Of a stretch of DNA of 64,000 nt, positions 26,501 through 36,105 are shown one piece after another. The position numbers and the translations under genes were made by a program. The notes beneath the pieces are model-generated. The model saw nothing but the letters and a program-made list of their open reading frames with translations, ran no database searches and was not told the DNA's origin. The first letter of the stretch is position 1; the number at the start of each line of letters is the position of its first letter. The DNA comes from Mallotus nudiflorus (taxonomy: Eukaryota > Streptophyta > Magnoliopsida > Malpighiales > Euphorbiaceae), in assembly GCA_947683625.1 (NCBI GenBank), contig CANTUR010000630.1:1-64000 (forward strand), read 5' to 3'.

Positions 26501-27064
26501 AAATATGGTGATGGACATTTAGAGAAGAAGAGTGACAATTCTGTAAATAAAGAAAAGTTTTGAGTTTTGATTAAAAAAATTTATGTATATATGTATATAT
26601 GTATATATATATATATATTCACACTATATATTATAATAATATAAAATTTCACACACATTAAATATACACCACACACATATTTTAATATGTTTAATAATTT
26701 ATAAACTTAAAATTAATTAATACAAAAATTAAATAATAAAATTAAGAAAATTAATTAAGCTCTAATTAATTTAAATAAATACACATATATACATTTTATT
26801 TTAGCACTTTAAAATTATATATAAGTTCATGCAAATTCATAAAACTAGTCAAAATAAATAGTATTAAATTATTTATGTGTCAATTTTTTCGAAAATACAA
26901 TTCCCGGAAAATTTTACGTAAAGTACTTAAAATAATATAAAATAAATAAAATTAGCTTTAAACAAACAACAAACTCATAAAATATCATAAATATATTTAC
27001 AAAAATTATTAACACTGCATATCCCGATGCAGTATAAAAATATTTAAAAATTCGGGATATTACA
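23566..27064. mobile_element. Solo LTR (3.5 kb) nested in TE1
   Basis: The block starts TGTCATGACCCGAA and ends TTCGGGATATTACA, whose inverse is TGTAATATCCCGAA, so the ends are matching TG...CA termini. It is flanked on both sides by TGTTT (23561-23565 and 27065-27069), a perfect 5-base target duplication. Inside I find no gag or pol motif and only short spurious frames; the right two thirds are very AT-rich. Size and structure fit a solo LTR left by recombination of a large-LTR retrotransposon. Removing it restores the TE1 gag-protease junction. Confidence 0.85.
24191..24390. repeat. Three degenerate direct repeats inside the solo LTR
   Basis: Copies of GTCCCCGAGAGCAAAGGCAT followed by an ACCGAGGCACC-type tail begin near 24191, 24266 and 24334, spaced 75 and 68 bases. 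They are GC-rich islands in otherwise AT-rich sequence and may be LTR enhancer repeats. Confidence 0.75.
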
Positions 27065-27069
27065 TGTTT

Positions 27070-28078
27070 AAATTTCTTCTTAACGTTTTCCCCACTAATA
27101 ATCATGTTAATAACACCAGCTGACTCATTCCGATCTTTCTTTGCTTCTGGCCTATCTCGCGCATGAGCTTTTGGGTTCCTACTCCCTCTAGATATGTCCA
27201 TAAAATTATTGAGTTTATCATTTTGCACTAGTCATTCTATGACATTTTTTAGTTCTCTGCAAGCCTCAGTGTTGTGCCCATATTCTTAATGATATTGGCA
27301 ATAATGTCCCCTATCTTGGGTGGATCTTCGGCTTGGGCTTATTCTTTTAGCTGGGGTAATTCCTACACCATTATGTTTGACCCACATCATACTGATCAAA
27401 TGGTGGGATTCTAAACTTGGTAGGGATCTCTGTCTGGATTATCCTTCTTATGAATAATGTTCTGCCTTCCATGATACATTCATCTTTCTTCCTTGGTTTC
27501 GTACAAGCTTTGTGTATAAATGCTTCTACCTTTTGAGTTAACTTCGAGTCATTGAGAGCCGAAATTGTTGAACTACATTCCCCTTCCGGTACTTTATCCT
27601 TCCCCTTATTCACCTCGGGTATCTCCAGAGGTGTCATGTTGTTATGTATGTGAGTGGGCCCAGGGTTGCTACTTTGAATTAAGGTGTTCAACTACTGTTG
27701 CATTAAAGCTATATGTGTTTGGATATTTTATATAATTGCTTCCTTGTTGGTTTGGGTGAGGTTGAGTGTTTGGGTTACAGTGTTCAGGTCTGGAGTTATT
27801 ATAGTTGGTGTATTTGTTAGGCTTGGAAAAGGTACAGAAGGTATTGGACGGAGATGGTGTTGCAATGGAGCATAACATAGGAAGTCGGTGCCCGAAGCCG
27901 ACTAACCCTGGGTATTTCCAAAAGGTAAGTATATATTTTTGGATGAAGGTTTGATAGACTAGAAGGTTGTTGGAAGTACTGTTGTTGGGAGAGGTACTGA
28001 CAAATTAATTGGAGGAATAGGTGCCGAGAGGTTAAAGTGAGCTTCAAGAGTTGAGATTGGCATTGGATTGGAAATCAT
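27070..28078 (-). pseudogene. TE1 gag remnant with internal deletion
   Basis: The likely start is the ATG at 28078 (MISNPMPISTLEAHFN), about 70 bases inside the 5' LTR. The middle part (27691-27371) ends TKFRIPPFDQYD, the point where Tat gags normally begin their conserved capsid region. It is followed almost at once by EYGHNTEACRELKNVIE, which lies near the gag C-terminus. Roughly the capsid-coding centre is therefore missing. The end reads GVINMIISGENVKKKFKH, the gag-protease linker. Several stops are present. Confidence 0.75.
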
Positions 28079-28128
28079 GGTGTTGATGTCTTAACTTAGC
28101 AGATATATGAATGACTTTTTTCCAAGAG

Positions 28129-28146
28129 TCCCCATAGACGGTGCCA
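28129..28146 (-). other. TE1 primer-binding site
   Basis: Two bases inside the 5' LTR the minus strand reads TGGCACCGTCTATGGGGA. It begins with the TGG that pairs with a tRNA 3' CCA end, and closely resembles the primer site of other plant Tat elements. I do not assign the tRNA. Confidence 0.7.
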
Positions 28147-28148
28147 CT

Positions 28149-28551
28149 TGATAACTTGTTTTCAGAACTCTTGAGCTTGAGATCCTACAAATAACCAACA
28201 AAGAGCAAGGTGGGAGGTGGAGAGGATCCCACAAACAATCCGATGCCTAAGTCAGAAAATAGAGAGAGAATTTAGAGAGAAAGCAAGAGACAATTAGAAT
28301 ATGAGGGAATAGGATGATTGAAAATGAGGGATATGAAGTTCTATTTATAGTGATATTTAGACCTGAAAAGAATAAGATTTCTTTTGAAATAGAAATTCTA
28401 AACCAAATAGGATAATATTTCTTCTTCGTCTAAGAATCTTCTTGAGGCAGGTTTTTTTCCTTAAATAGATTTAGTTGTCTTCCCTTTTTGAGTAACTCTG
28501 TTTAGGAAACAAAGCTTTTAAATTAAACAGAAATATATATGTGTGGTATCA
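28149..28551 (-). repeat. TE1 5' LTR
   Basis: The 403-base copy starts TGATAACTTGTTTTC and ends GGTATCA. It aligns along its whole length with 16217-16620, with many substitutions, mostly transitions. It lies next to the primer-binding site and is therefore the 5' LTR of the minus-strand element. Confidence 0.9.
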
Positions 28552-29042
28552 ATAGGAGAAGATGTAACCCTGTATCTTCCTAGACACCTGACACTCCTTG
28601 ACCAAAGTATTATTACGTGAGCTCCCAATACCTGATGCACCTCCGAGTTGATAAAAATGCTGCCACTGACCCTGCCTACTTTGCATTCTTTCCCTATTGT
28701 TTGATGTTCCAACTATAGCTAAGTTTGAGTTATCATAGTTTGTCACCGTTAATTCTTCAACCATGCCCCCAACATCATCCATAAAGCGAGGGCTGGTACA
28801 CGGCTGTTCAGATGCATTCACAGGAATTGCACACCTATTTACATTCTGAGCATCCAAAATATCCGCAAGCATGTGAAACGAACTCTCAGCATAATCACCT
28901 TATTGAGGTACAATCAGCTCACGAGATTCCAACATGTTAGAGCTTTCAGGTGGTTTCATGGTATATTCATTCTCTTTGCAGCAAAAGTGTGCCCCTTCGC
29001 CCATATCAAGTGGAGCCACTTCATCGCCAATCTTTCCTCCAT
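28552..29042 (-). pseudogene. SPA1: SPA1-like pseudogene, N-terminal part (right of TE1)
   Basis: The minus frame encodes EVAPLDMGEGAHFCCKENEY then TMKPPESSNMLESRELIVPQ, a stop, SSFHMLADILDAQNVNR, SEQPCTSPRFMDDVGGMVEE, LTVTNYDNSNLAIVGTSNNR and WQHFYQLGGASGIGSSRNNT. These are the opening blocks of SPA1, which with COP1 targets light-signalling factors for degradation. The start is probably the ATG at 29042, but one base seems lost soon after, shifting the frame. The TAA after VPQ sits where Gln or Glu is expected. The gene is cut at 28552 by TE1 and continues at 16216. The 600 bases upstream, to the Helitron edge at 29725, hold only a TA microsatellite (29086-29106) and no gene. Confidence 0.85.
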
Positions 29043-29735
29043 CGTATCCTCTACATAAACTACTCGTCAATATCCATACATCTACATATATATATATATA
29101 TATATACAGAACCTGTTGCAGTAAAAAAAAATCAAGAATAATGTGTATCATAAATATCTTTACTACACGTAATTCAAAGTGATCAAACAGAGATCGAGGG
29201 ACAAAACCATCTTCACTGCACCAGAAAATTCATAACTACCAATTGCAATTCCTGAGAATTGGATGCTAAACTTCATTTCATTAGGCAATAACCAAAAAGC
29301 TCAAGCTGAAATTGAAAAAGCTCACAACTTTAACAAATGAAAGAGTCAATTCAAGCAAGCAAGAAATTCAAGCAATTCAAGCAACAAATGAAAGAATCAG
29401 TTCAAGCACCAAATTCAGCTGAAAAAAATGATCTTTATACTCAATTTTCTCAGCAACCAAACAGAAATTAAATTTTCTTAAAAACAAAACCAGCAGTGCA
29501 AATTATTTATATATGAAAAAAAAAAGAAGGAAAATGTACCGTAACCAGTGGAATTGGCAAGCTAGACAGAGGAATAAGCCAGTAATTCTTCCACTACAGC
29601 GAAACGAAAAGAAAATGATTTTCTACAGCAGAAATGAGAAGGGCAAAAATGGAATTTCGAGGAAACTGAAAACCCTGAAACTGGAAACTTTTAAGCGATT
29701 GAAACAACTTTCCTACAATGGAAATCTATCTATAT

Positions 29736-30015
29736 AAAAGCTGAGTACACAGCTTTTGCCACGTCATATCATCTATATATCTATATACTACAAGATTTTT
29801 AACATGTGGCGTCCTAAAATTTCAACACAGAAATTTACGTTTCTTTCCCTTCCATTCTGTTCACCTAAGCCTTTGATTTTAGTGAGTGAGAGAGACTGTG
29901 GGGTTGCTCATCAGGTATTCCATCACTTTCATGTAGATAATTTTTGTTTTTCTCACAAATTTTAAGTTCAACTAAGAACTACAATATGCTATTGCCCATT
30001 AAAAATTGATTCAGT
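29736..30015 (+). repeat. Direct repeat, copy 1 (Helitron-like 5' end)
   Basis: This stretch and 31434-31713 share about 280 bases, including GAGTACACAGCTTT, GCCACGTCATATCATCTATA and GTGAGTGAGAGAGACTGT. The two copies differ by scattered changes and small gaps. Their outer parts (TATATAAAAGCTGAG and TATATTAAAGTTGAG) look like Helitron 5' termini. Confidence 0.8.
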
Positions 30016-30120
30016 AGGTCCCTTCAATCAAAATTTGCATTGTTATTCACTTCTTTGAATATCTATATGCATCAATGATTTTATAATGGATCCATCATGC
30101 GTTTTTGGTTCTTTTTCCAG

Positions 30121-30287
30121 GAGACAAATATGTTAATGGAGAGATCATTTCTTGCACATATCCTACTTATCAACCAAAGCAGCAGAATAATTCCAAGTAT
30201 GAGAATAAGAGGTATGAAGGACGAAGAGATGGCCCACCTCCAGATCAGAGAAAGACCAAAACAAGGGGCGAATACAACGGAGTCTAA
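30121..30287 (+). pseudogene. Captured last exon of a MORF/DAG-family gene
   Basis: After a clean acceptor (CTTTTTCCAG) the frame reads GDKYVNGEIISCTYPTYQPK, then NSKYENKRYEGRRDGPPPDQ and a TAA. This resembles the C-terminal tail of the DAG/MORF family, organellar RNA-editing factors, most like the MORF3 type. Only this exon is present and it lies in the Helitron-like element, so it is a captured fragment. The family name rests on a short tail and could be wrong. Confidence 0.5.
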
Positions 30288-30682
30288 ACTTAATGTTGTT
30301 TAAGGAAAACCATAAATGATTTGTCAACCTGTTCACTTTTCTTTCATAAAGAATGCGGTTGATACAGCTTTAGATATTTTTTTTACGTTCATGTGAATGC
30401 ATAAGTTCGGTCTTGAGAGCATTCAGCTTGAGCTTATAGAATAAGTTCGTACTTCTGTTCTATAAATTGCCTTATTAGCTATTTGAGGACTTTGCAAAAA
30501 CTATGTTAATGAAATTTTGACGCATGTTATAAAAAAATTCCAACCATTGAACAGAAGCAATTCATAGACGCTGTGGCAACTAGAATTTCTTCCGTTCTGC
30601 ATCAGTGTTTTTGTTTCGAAACTTTTTTCTTCTCAAGTTCTGCACATTTTGATATTTCTGCATGCTGATATGCCCTGGCTAG

Positions 30683-30880
30683 GTTTAATCAAGATGGAGG
30701 TATTGATCACACCTCTACCAAGAGCAACACCAGGATTTCTCGTAGAAATGGTTCTTGGGCTAAGATCAAAGAACTAGAAAGGCACTTAAGTGCAAGTCAA
30801 GCCATGGTCCGATCTCAGTCTCTGAAGTCAGTAGAATTTCTGTTGCTTCAATGGGAGAACGGTAATCAGAGTTTCTAAAG
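30683..30880 (+). other. Exon-like fragment, unrecognised
   Basis: It follows an AG acceptor (CCTGGCTAG). One frame carries RRNGSWAKIKELERHLSASQ then AMVRSQSLKSVEFLLLQWEN, which has codon and residue make-up like a real protein. I do not recognise the family. Its place between other captured pieces suggests the same origin. Confidence 0.4.
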
Positions 30881-31433
30881 TTGGGGATGGGAAGATTGAA
30901 ATTAGGGACTATTTCTACCTGCTACCCTATATAGGGAAGATGAATGTATATTGCAAATATAATCAGTGCAAAATTGATAGCCTTCATCTTTTTGTTTAAT
31001 AATGGTATAAATCATTCAATTATTTATTATTCATTAAATATGTTATGCTATTTTTTTAATAAAGTAATTTTTGACATTTTGTAATTTAATTTTAGCCTTC
31101 AAATTTTTTCATTTCTTTTATTTTTTTTTATTTCTTCCTTTGTTTGTTTTTTTCTTCAAACTAAAACCCCATTTATTTATAAAAAATATTACTTCGAGAA
31201 AAAAATCAGAAAAATATAATATTTTTTTATATTTGACTGTAATACTAAAAACAATTAAAAATATCACCTTTTATCATATAAAAAATAACAAAAAACATCT
31301 ACATTTTTTCTCAATAAATTTAAAAAACAAAAATTAAACATATTATTTCATATAATTTTAAAACACGTTTTACAAAAAAATATTTTTATCCCAAAATAAT
31401 CAGTCGCGTGCTCGCTTATATATATATATATAT

Positions 31434-31713
31434 ATTAAAGTTGAGTACACAGCTTTCGCCACGTCATATCATCTATATCTCTACATCCTTCAAGATTTTT
31501 AACACGTGCCTCCTAAAATTTCAATCCAAAAATTTACGTTTCTTTTCCTTCCATTCTGTTCACCTAAGCCTTTGAATTTAGTGAGTGAGAGAGACTGTCC
31601 GGTTGCTCGTCAGGTATTCATTCCATCACTTTCATGTAGATAATTTTTTTTTCTCACAAATTTCAAGTTCAACTAAGAACTACAATATGCTCTTGCCCGC
31701 TAAAAATTGCTTT
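31434..31713 (+). repeat. Direct repeat, copy 2 (Helitron-like 5' end)
   Basis: This is the second copy of the 280-base unit at 29736. It is preceded by a TA microsatellite (31418-31436) and followed by different sequence from position 31714 on, so the shared part is only the terminal region. Confidence 0.8.
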
Positions 31714-32190
31714 AGGTATCCAGCACCAAGAACCATCGACGGCTTGAAGAGGCATGCACGTGTCCGTTCAAGCAGAAACGAAGTGAGACTGTTGTGTTGC
31801 CCTTTTCTTTAGGCAGAGGATTTGGACTTCTGGAAGACGTGGGAATCTGGGTGGAGAGGGAACTTTTTTTTTTTTTTTTTGAAGTTTATGTTTTGTATTT
31901 TTGATCATTAATAATGAGTAAGCATTCGGTTGCAGGCTCCAAACGCCCCACCTTCTTTCTAAAGATAAATGTTCTTGCTTGATTCTCTCTTCTCTCTTTT
32001 TGATTGATTGTTTGTTTGTTTTTTATTATAATACCAGTTCGGTATCTTAATCATGGTTTATTTTTTAGGTTATAATACCAATCGGGTATCTTAATCTTGG
32101 TCTTCTTAATCTTAATTTTCATGCTCAGCAGAGTTCATGCCTGAAAAACAAAGGTTCTTGGTTTTTTTTTTTTATTAAAAGGCTGATTCC

Positions 32191-33150
32191 ATGTGGGCAT
32201 CAATGACAGCATCAATTGCACTGTTTCTTTTTCTGTTGTCATTAAAGGTGAGCTCTGCCTCTATTGTTTTTTCTGCTTTTAACTCTTTAACCATGGCCAA
32301 ATTGTTCACTTTTGTTTCTTTTCTCTTCTTTTGTTTTTAACTCTACCTGTCTCTGGTCATGGGTTAACGATGATCTAACAAGCGACTATTGTAAATAGGT
32401 GAGAGTAACATGCAATTTCATTGCAGGGCAAGTGATTGAGCTTGCGCTCAACGATTAGAGGGATATAGGTTTTCCTTATCCAAACTATTGCGAGACAAGT
32501 GATTGGCTAGCGAACATGTCAATGTTCCAGGAAATTAAGGAGCTGAAAAGTCTTGATTTATCCTTGAATGGAATAGTTGGTTCGGTCCAGAATGGAAGTA
32601 TACACACACACATACACATATCTTTGTGTGTAGCACGCATGCGCTCTCACTAACTCTTTTACCTATTATATATATCATTTTCTACAAGGTTTGTCCATTA
32701 TATGATTGTAGGTTCAAGTATCAGATATACGATATAACTGATATTTGTTAATTGGTGTGAAATCTCTTGGACAATCGAGAAGTTCTATATGATACGGGTT
32801 TTGAAAGACTAAGAAGGGTGAAGAAGTTAGAAACTTTAAACCTGCATGGCAATTGTTTCTACAAGAATAAGCGCATTTTATCATCAGTGGGTTCTCTCAT
32901 ATCACTCAAGACTTTAGTTCTCAGTTACAATCATATAGAAGGTGCCTTCCCTATTCAAGGTACAATTTCTCTATTTTCACTCTCTGAAAGTATGTCAAAT
33001 TAAGTCACTATTTCAATTTGTTTAATCTCCCTATTTGACGTCTTCTTTTTCTTTTACTATATGGCTCAGAAATTGGCAATTTAGAAAATTTGGAAATGTT
33101 GGATATCTAAGTAATAATCAGTTGGATACTGCCCCCTCCAATTCAAGGTA
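32191..33150 (+). pseudogene. Captured LRR receptor-like protein fragment
   Basis: The first exon (32191-32247) encodes MWASMTASIALFLFLLSLK, a signal peptide ending at a GT donor. The second (32427 to about 32597) carries VIELALND, a stop, then ELKSLDLSLNGIVGS. The third (32767-32959) reads FERLRRVKKLETLNLHGNCF and SLISLKTLVLSYNHIEGAFP, with a donor after PIQ. A fourth (about 33069-33149) reads EIGNLENLEMLDI, then a stop. These are leucine-rich repeats of the RLP class of membrane receptors. The N-terminal cap, most repeats and the membrane segment are absent, so it is a non-functional piece. Confidence 0.75.
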
Positions 33151-33439
33151 CACTTGGTATCCCACTTTGTATACTTGCCTTTTCTACTTCAAGATTAGAA
33201 TCAGCGTTAGTTATATACTTAACTGTGTTTGAAGGTGTCTGGTGGAAATAAGAACCATTTAGTTTTAGTTCTTTTCTCTTATTTGACCACTTGATAGAAT
33301 TGCTTTTGAATATTAACCAATAAATGCTTGAGTTTGCTTTTAGACTATTTTACCTATGCCCATAGGTTGTGATACATGTTGTCCATCCGATGATTGTTAA
33401 CTTACTAGACATTAATCATGAAAACTATATTGGTGCTAA

Positions 33440-33600
33440 TATTTTCATCGTATGAGGGTATTGATGGCTCAAGAGTTGAAAAGGTGCTAAAAGTTATTCA
33501 TATTGCTGCAAACAAAAACATCGCTCCTGGAGATGTATTGGCCATGGTTCTTGGTGACATGAGGATGGGTAAAGGCTTTTCTTTAGAAAATCTGTTTTGA
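33440..33600 (+). other. Exon-like fragment, unrecognised
   Basis: The frame RVEKVLKVIHIAANKNIAPG then DVLAMVLGDMRMGKG looks like a genuine coding exon and is followed by a GTAAAG donor-like site. I do not recognise the family. It lies with other captured pieces. Confidence 0.4.
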
Positions 33601-35258
33601 TTTGTTTGTAGTGACTTCCATTGATGAAATCATTTTCACTTTAGGAACACCTGTTGCATACTGTATTTATTATTTCTTTTGTTCAAATAATAGAAATGTT
33701 CAAAGCTAGACAATGTTCAATTTCATATCCTTGCTGATTCTTTGTTTATTTGCAAATAGGTTAGCAAATTTTAAATCAGTTTTCCTACATAATTAAAGTT
33801 ACAATCTTTTTGGAGAATTTTTAGTGTTGGCTTTGAGTTTGATTGGGTTAGGTTATGGGCGACTTGACAGGAACACCGGTGCTTAATGAATACTGTATGC
33901 TTGCTGAATAGGAGCCTCATTCACTGACTTGGGATGGGTTGGCCTGTACGTGTTTTATGTATTACTATAATTGATCTTCACATGCGAAAGTTTACGTTTT
34001 TATTATTCTTTCTTCTTTTTTTCATAGTTGGTGATAAATGGGTTCTCTTTTGAGGAAAATCAGATGTACATTCAGATTAAAAAGGCTTCTTTTTTATGGT
34101 TTTGCCATTTTCTATAGCAATTCACATGTTTGATGTTGTCCTCTAACTCACTGATTTTGATATCATTACTATGCGTGTTTTGATATTCTTAATAGATTAT
34201 TAACTATCTGATTGATGAATGATGTCTTAATTGGTTTCTTGAGCTGTGCTAAACTGATTTTTTCATTTGACAGAAAAAATTACAAATTTGTTTTTTTTGT
34301 TCTACATTTCTATTTATGTTCCTAATGTATTTGTAGTTACTGTGGAAATTGTTCTGCATGGTTTGATTACAATTTGAAGCTGATTAACTGATATGCTATT
34401 ACTATTAATATAGTATGCTACTTGGTGTTATTGATTTGAGAGTATTTCAATGGTTTGTGGTGTCAATTAACCAACCAAATCAGTTTTAGTGTTTTATTTC
34501 AATGTGTAAGATGATAGCTACATCCTACCAGCAATGCGGGTAACATTGTGATAATAGTGAAATGTTTTTGCAACTGTCTACTAATATTATTTTAAGTTGT
34601 TTATAGTAAACCTGATCATCATATGTGCTCCACTGCAACTGTATGCTTCTTTATAGGATTCATTCATTTCCTGTTTTGTTATTACTTTTCATGCATTCAA
34701 TCATATTTGTATAATATGTATATATTTAAGATGGTTCCTTCTGCTGATGATTTTGTGGTATTTTTGTTTTTTGAAGCACAACTGCCAGGACCTACTTAGG
34801 ATTACCTACAGATGTTTAACATTGAAATGAAAGCCAAAATGAAGTCACACCAGATGCCTGAGCAGGAAGTAGCCTATTTTATTTAATTTATAAAACTGTG
34901 CACACAACATTTCAAAGCTAGGAACAACCTTTTTTCTTTCTGATTTTTGAAATTTTCATATGTATTTTAATATGGGATCTTGCTTCATATTTTTTATTTG
35001 AATTTATAGGAAGCTGGCTCAGTAAAGAGTGATAGGCCCTTCTTAGTTCTTATTACATTGCTTTACCATGATAGTGACAAAAACTAAGATATTATTTTTG
35101 TTTTTAGCAGAATTTTACAGGTCATTAACTACAAACATCTTGAGGTTAGTATTGTTTACTTTTAAACATCTCCACAGTTGTGATTAAGATATTTGAGCAA
35201 GAGTCTGAGATATTTGTGGGTGGGAACTCAATATGGGAATTGACTTCTTGAATTTTAG

Positions 35259-35361
35259 GCCTTTTGAGATTGCAACGGCAATGGCCACAATTGTTGTGAG
35301 GGAAATCAAAATAGTGGATGCTGAGCAAGCAATTTTTATGCTCTCTCAACATGTACAAAAG
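35259..35361 (+). other. Exon-like fragment with perfect splice borders, unrecognised
   Basis: It has an acceptor GAATTTTAG and a donor GTAATA, with one open frame between them: PFEIATAMATIVVREIKIVD then AEQAIFMLSQHVQK. The protein family is not recognised. The intact borders suggest fairly recent capture. Confidence 0.45.
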
Positions 35362-36105
35362 GTAATATTAGGTGCCTAGGTGGTCCAAAACCATAAAGAC
35401 CAAATGTAGAGAGGCAAAATATATAATGATTTTGCATTATGTGTCATGTACCCTTTTGAGTTTGATCACTTGCATAAATGACCGATTGAGAAATGTTATA
35501 TGCATGGACAACGTTAATCTCAATTGGTCCTTCTATCTGTAATTTTAGAATTCACCAAAAATATGTTAATTATATGAATCCTAAGAATGATTAATGATTT
35601 TATTTTTACAATTTTGGTATTCACAAGAAAGAGTGCTGAAATGTATTCAACTAATTCGAGATTTGTCATTGATTGGTGGGTCTATTAAGGGTGCAAGTGC
35701 TACAATCCTATTTGTGCCCTAGAGTCCAATTGAAGTGTTTGATGCCGCATGCTTGACCTATAGAAGTGATAAAACTGTTGGGTCATGAGCAAATTCTTCA
35801 TAAGATAAACTGAATGCCGCATCAAACTGCTCCTAGACGTGCCAAGAGTGCCAAGTTTGTCATGGTTAATCCTCTTCCATCACAATAATTTTTTATTCTG
35901 AAATTTTTATTTCGTTTACTTTAAAAAAATGATTTAATATATGTATAGAGTGCCAACTTTTTTTACCCTTCATTTTTTCCATCCCTTGAAAGAACACTCT
36001 CTCAGCAATTTAAGAATGATGTCTAATTCTGACTTTAATTTAAAAATCAATTAATTCCAACATGTTATTACATATAACTTTATTTCATATTTTAAAATAA
36101 AATAT

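Larger units (their letters stand above)
16217..28551 (-). mobile_element. TE1: Ty3/gypsy Tat-lineage LTR retrotransposon
   Basis: The element runs on the minus strand. It is bounded by direct LTRs of about 404 bases that start TGATAAC and end TATCA. Flanking bases AGAGG (left) and ATAGG (right) look like a 5-base target duplication with one change. Order from the 5' end: primer-binding site, gag, protease, reverse transcriptase, RNase H, integrase, then an ORF on the opposite strand, purine tract and 3' LTR. That order with an antisense ORF is characteristic of the Tat/Retand group. All frames are broken by stops and gag has lost its middle. A 3.5-kb solo LTR interrupts it between gag and protease. 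The LTRs differ visibly, mostly by transitions, so the insertion is old. Confidence 0.9.

Noticed and set aside
29736..31713. The 280-base direct repeats as LTRs of a small retroelement
   Set aside because: They lack TG...CA ends and no primer site or purine tract borders them; their ends look like Helitron 5' termini instead.
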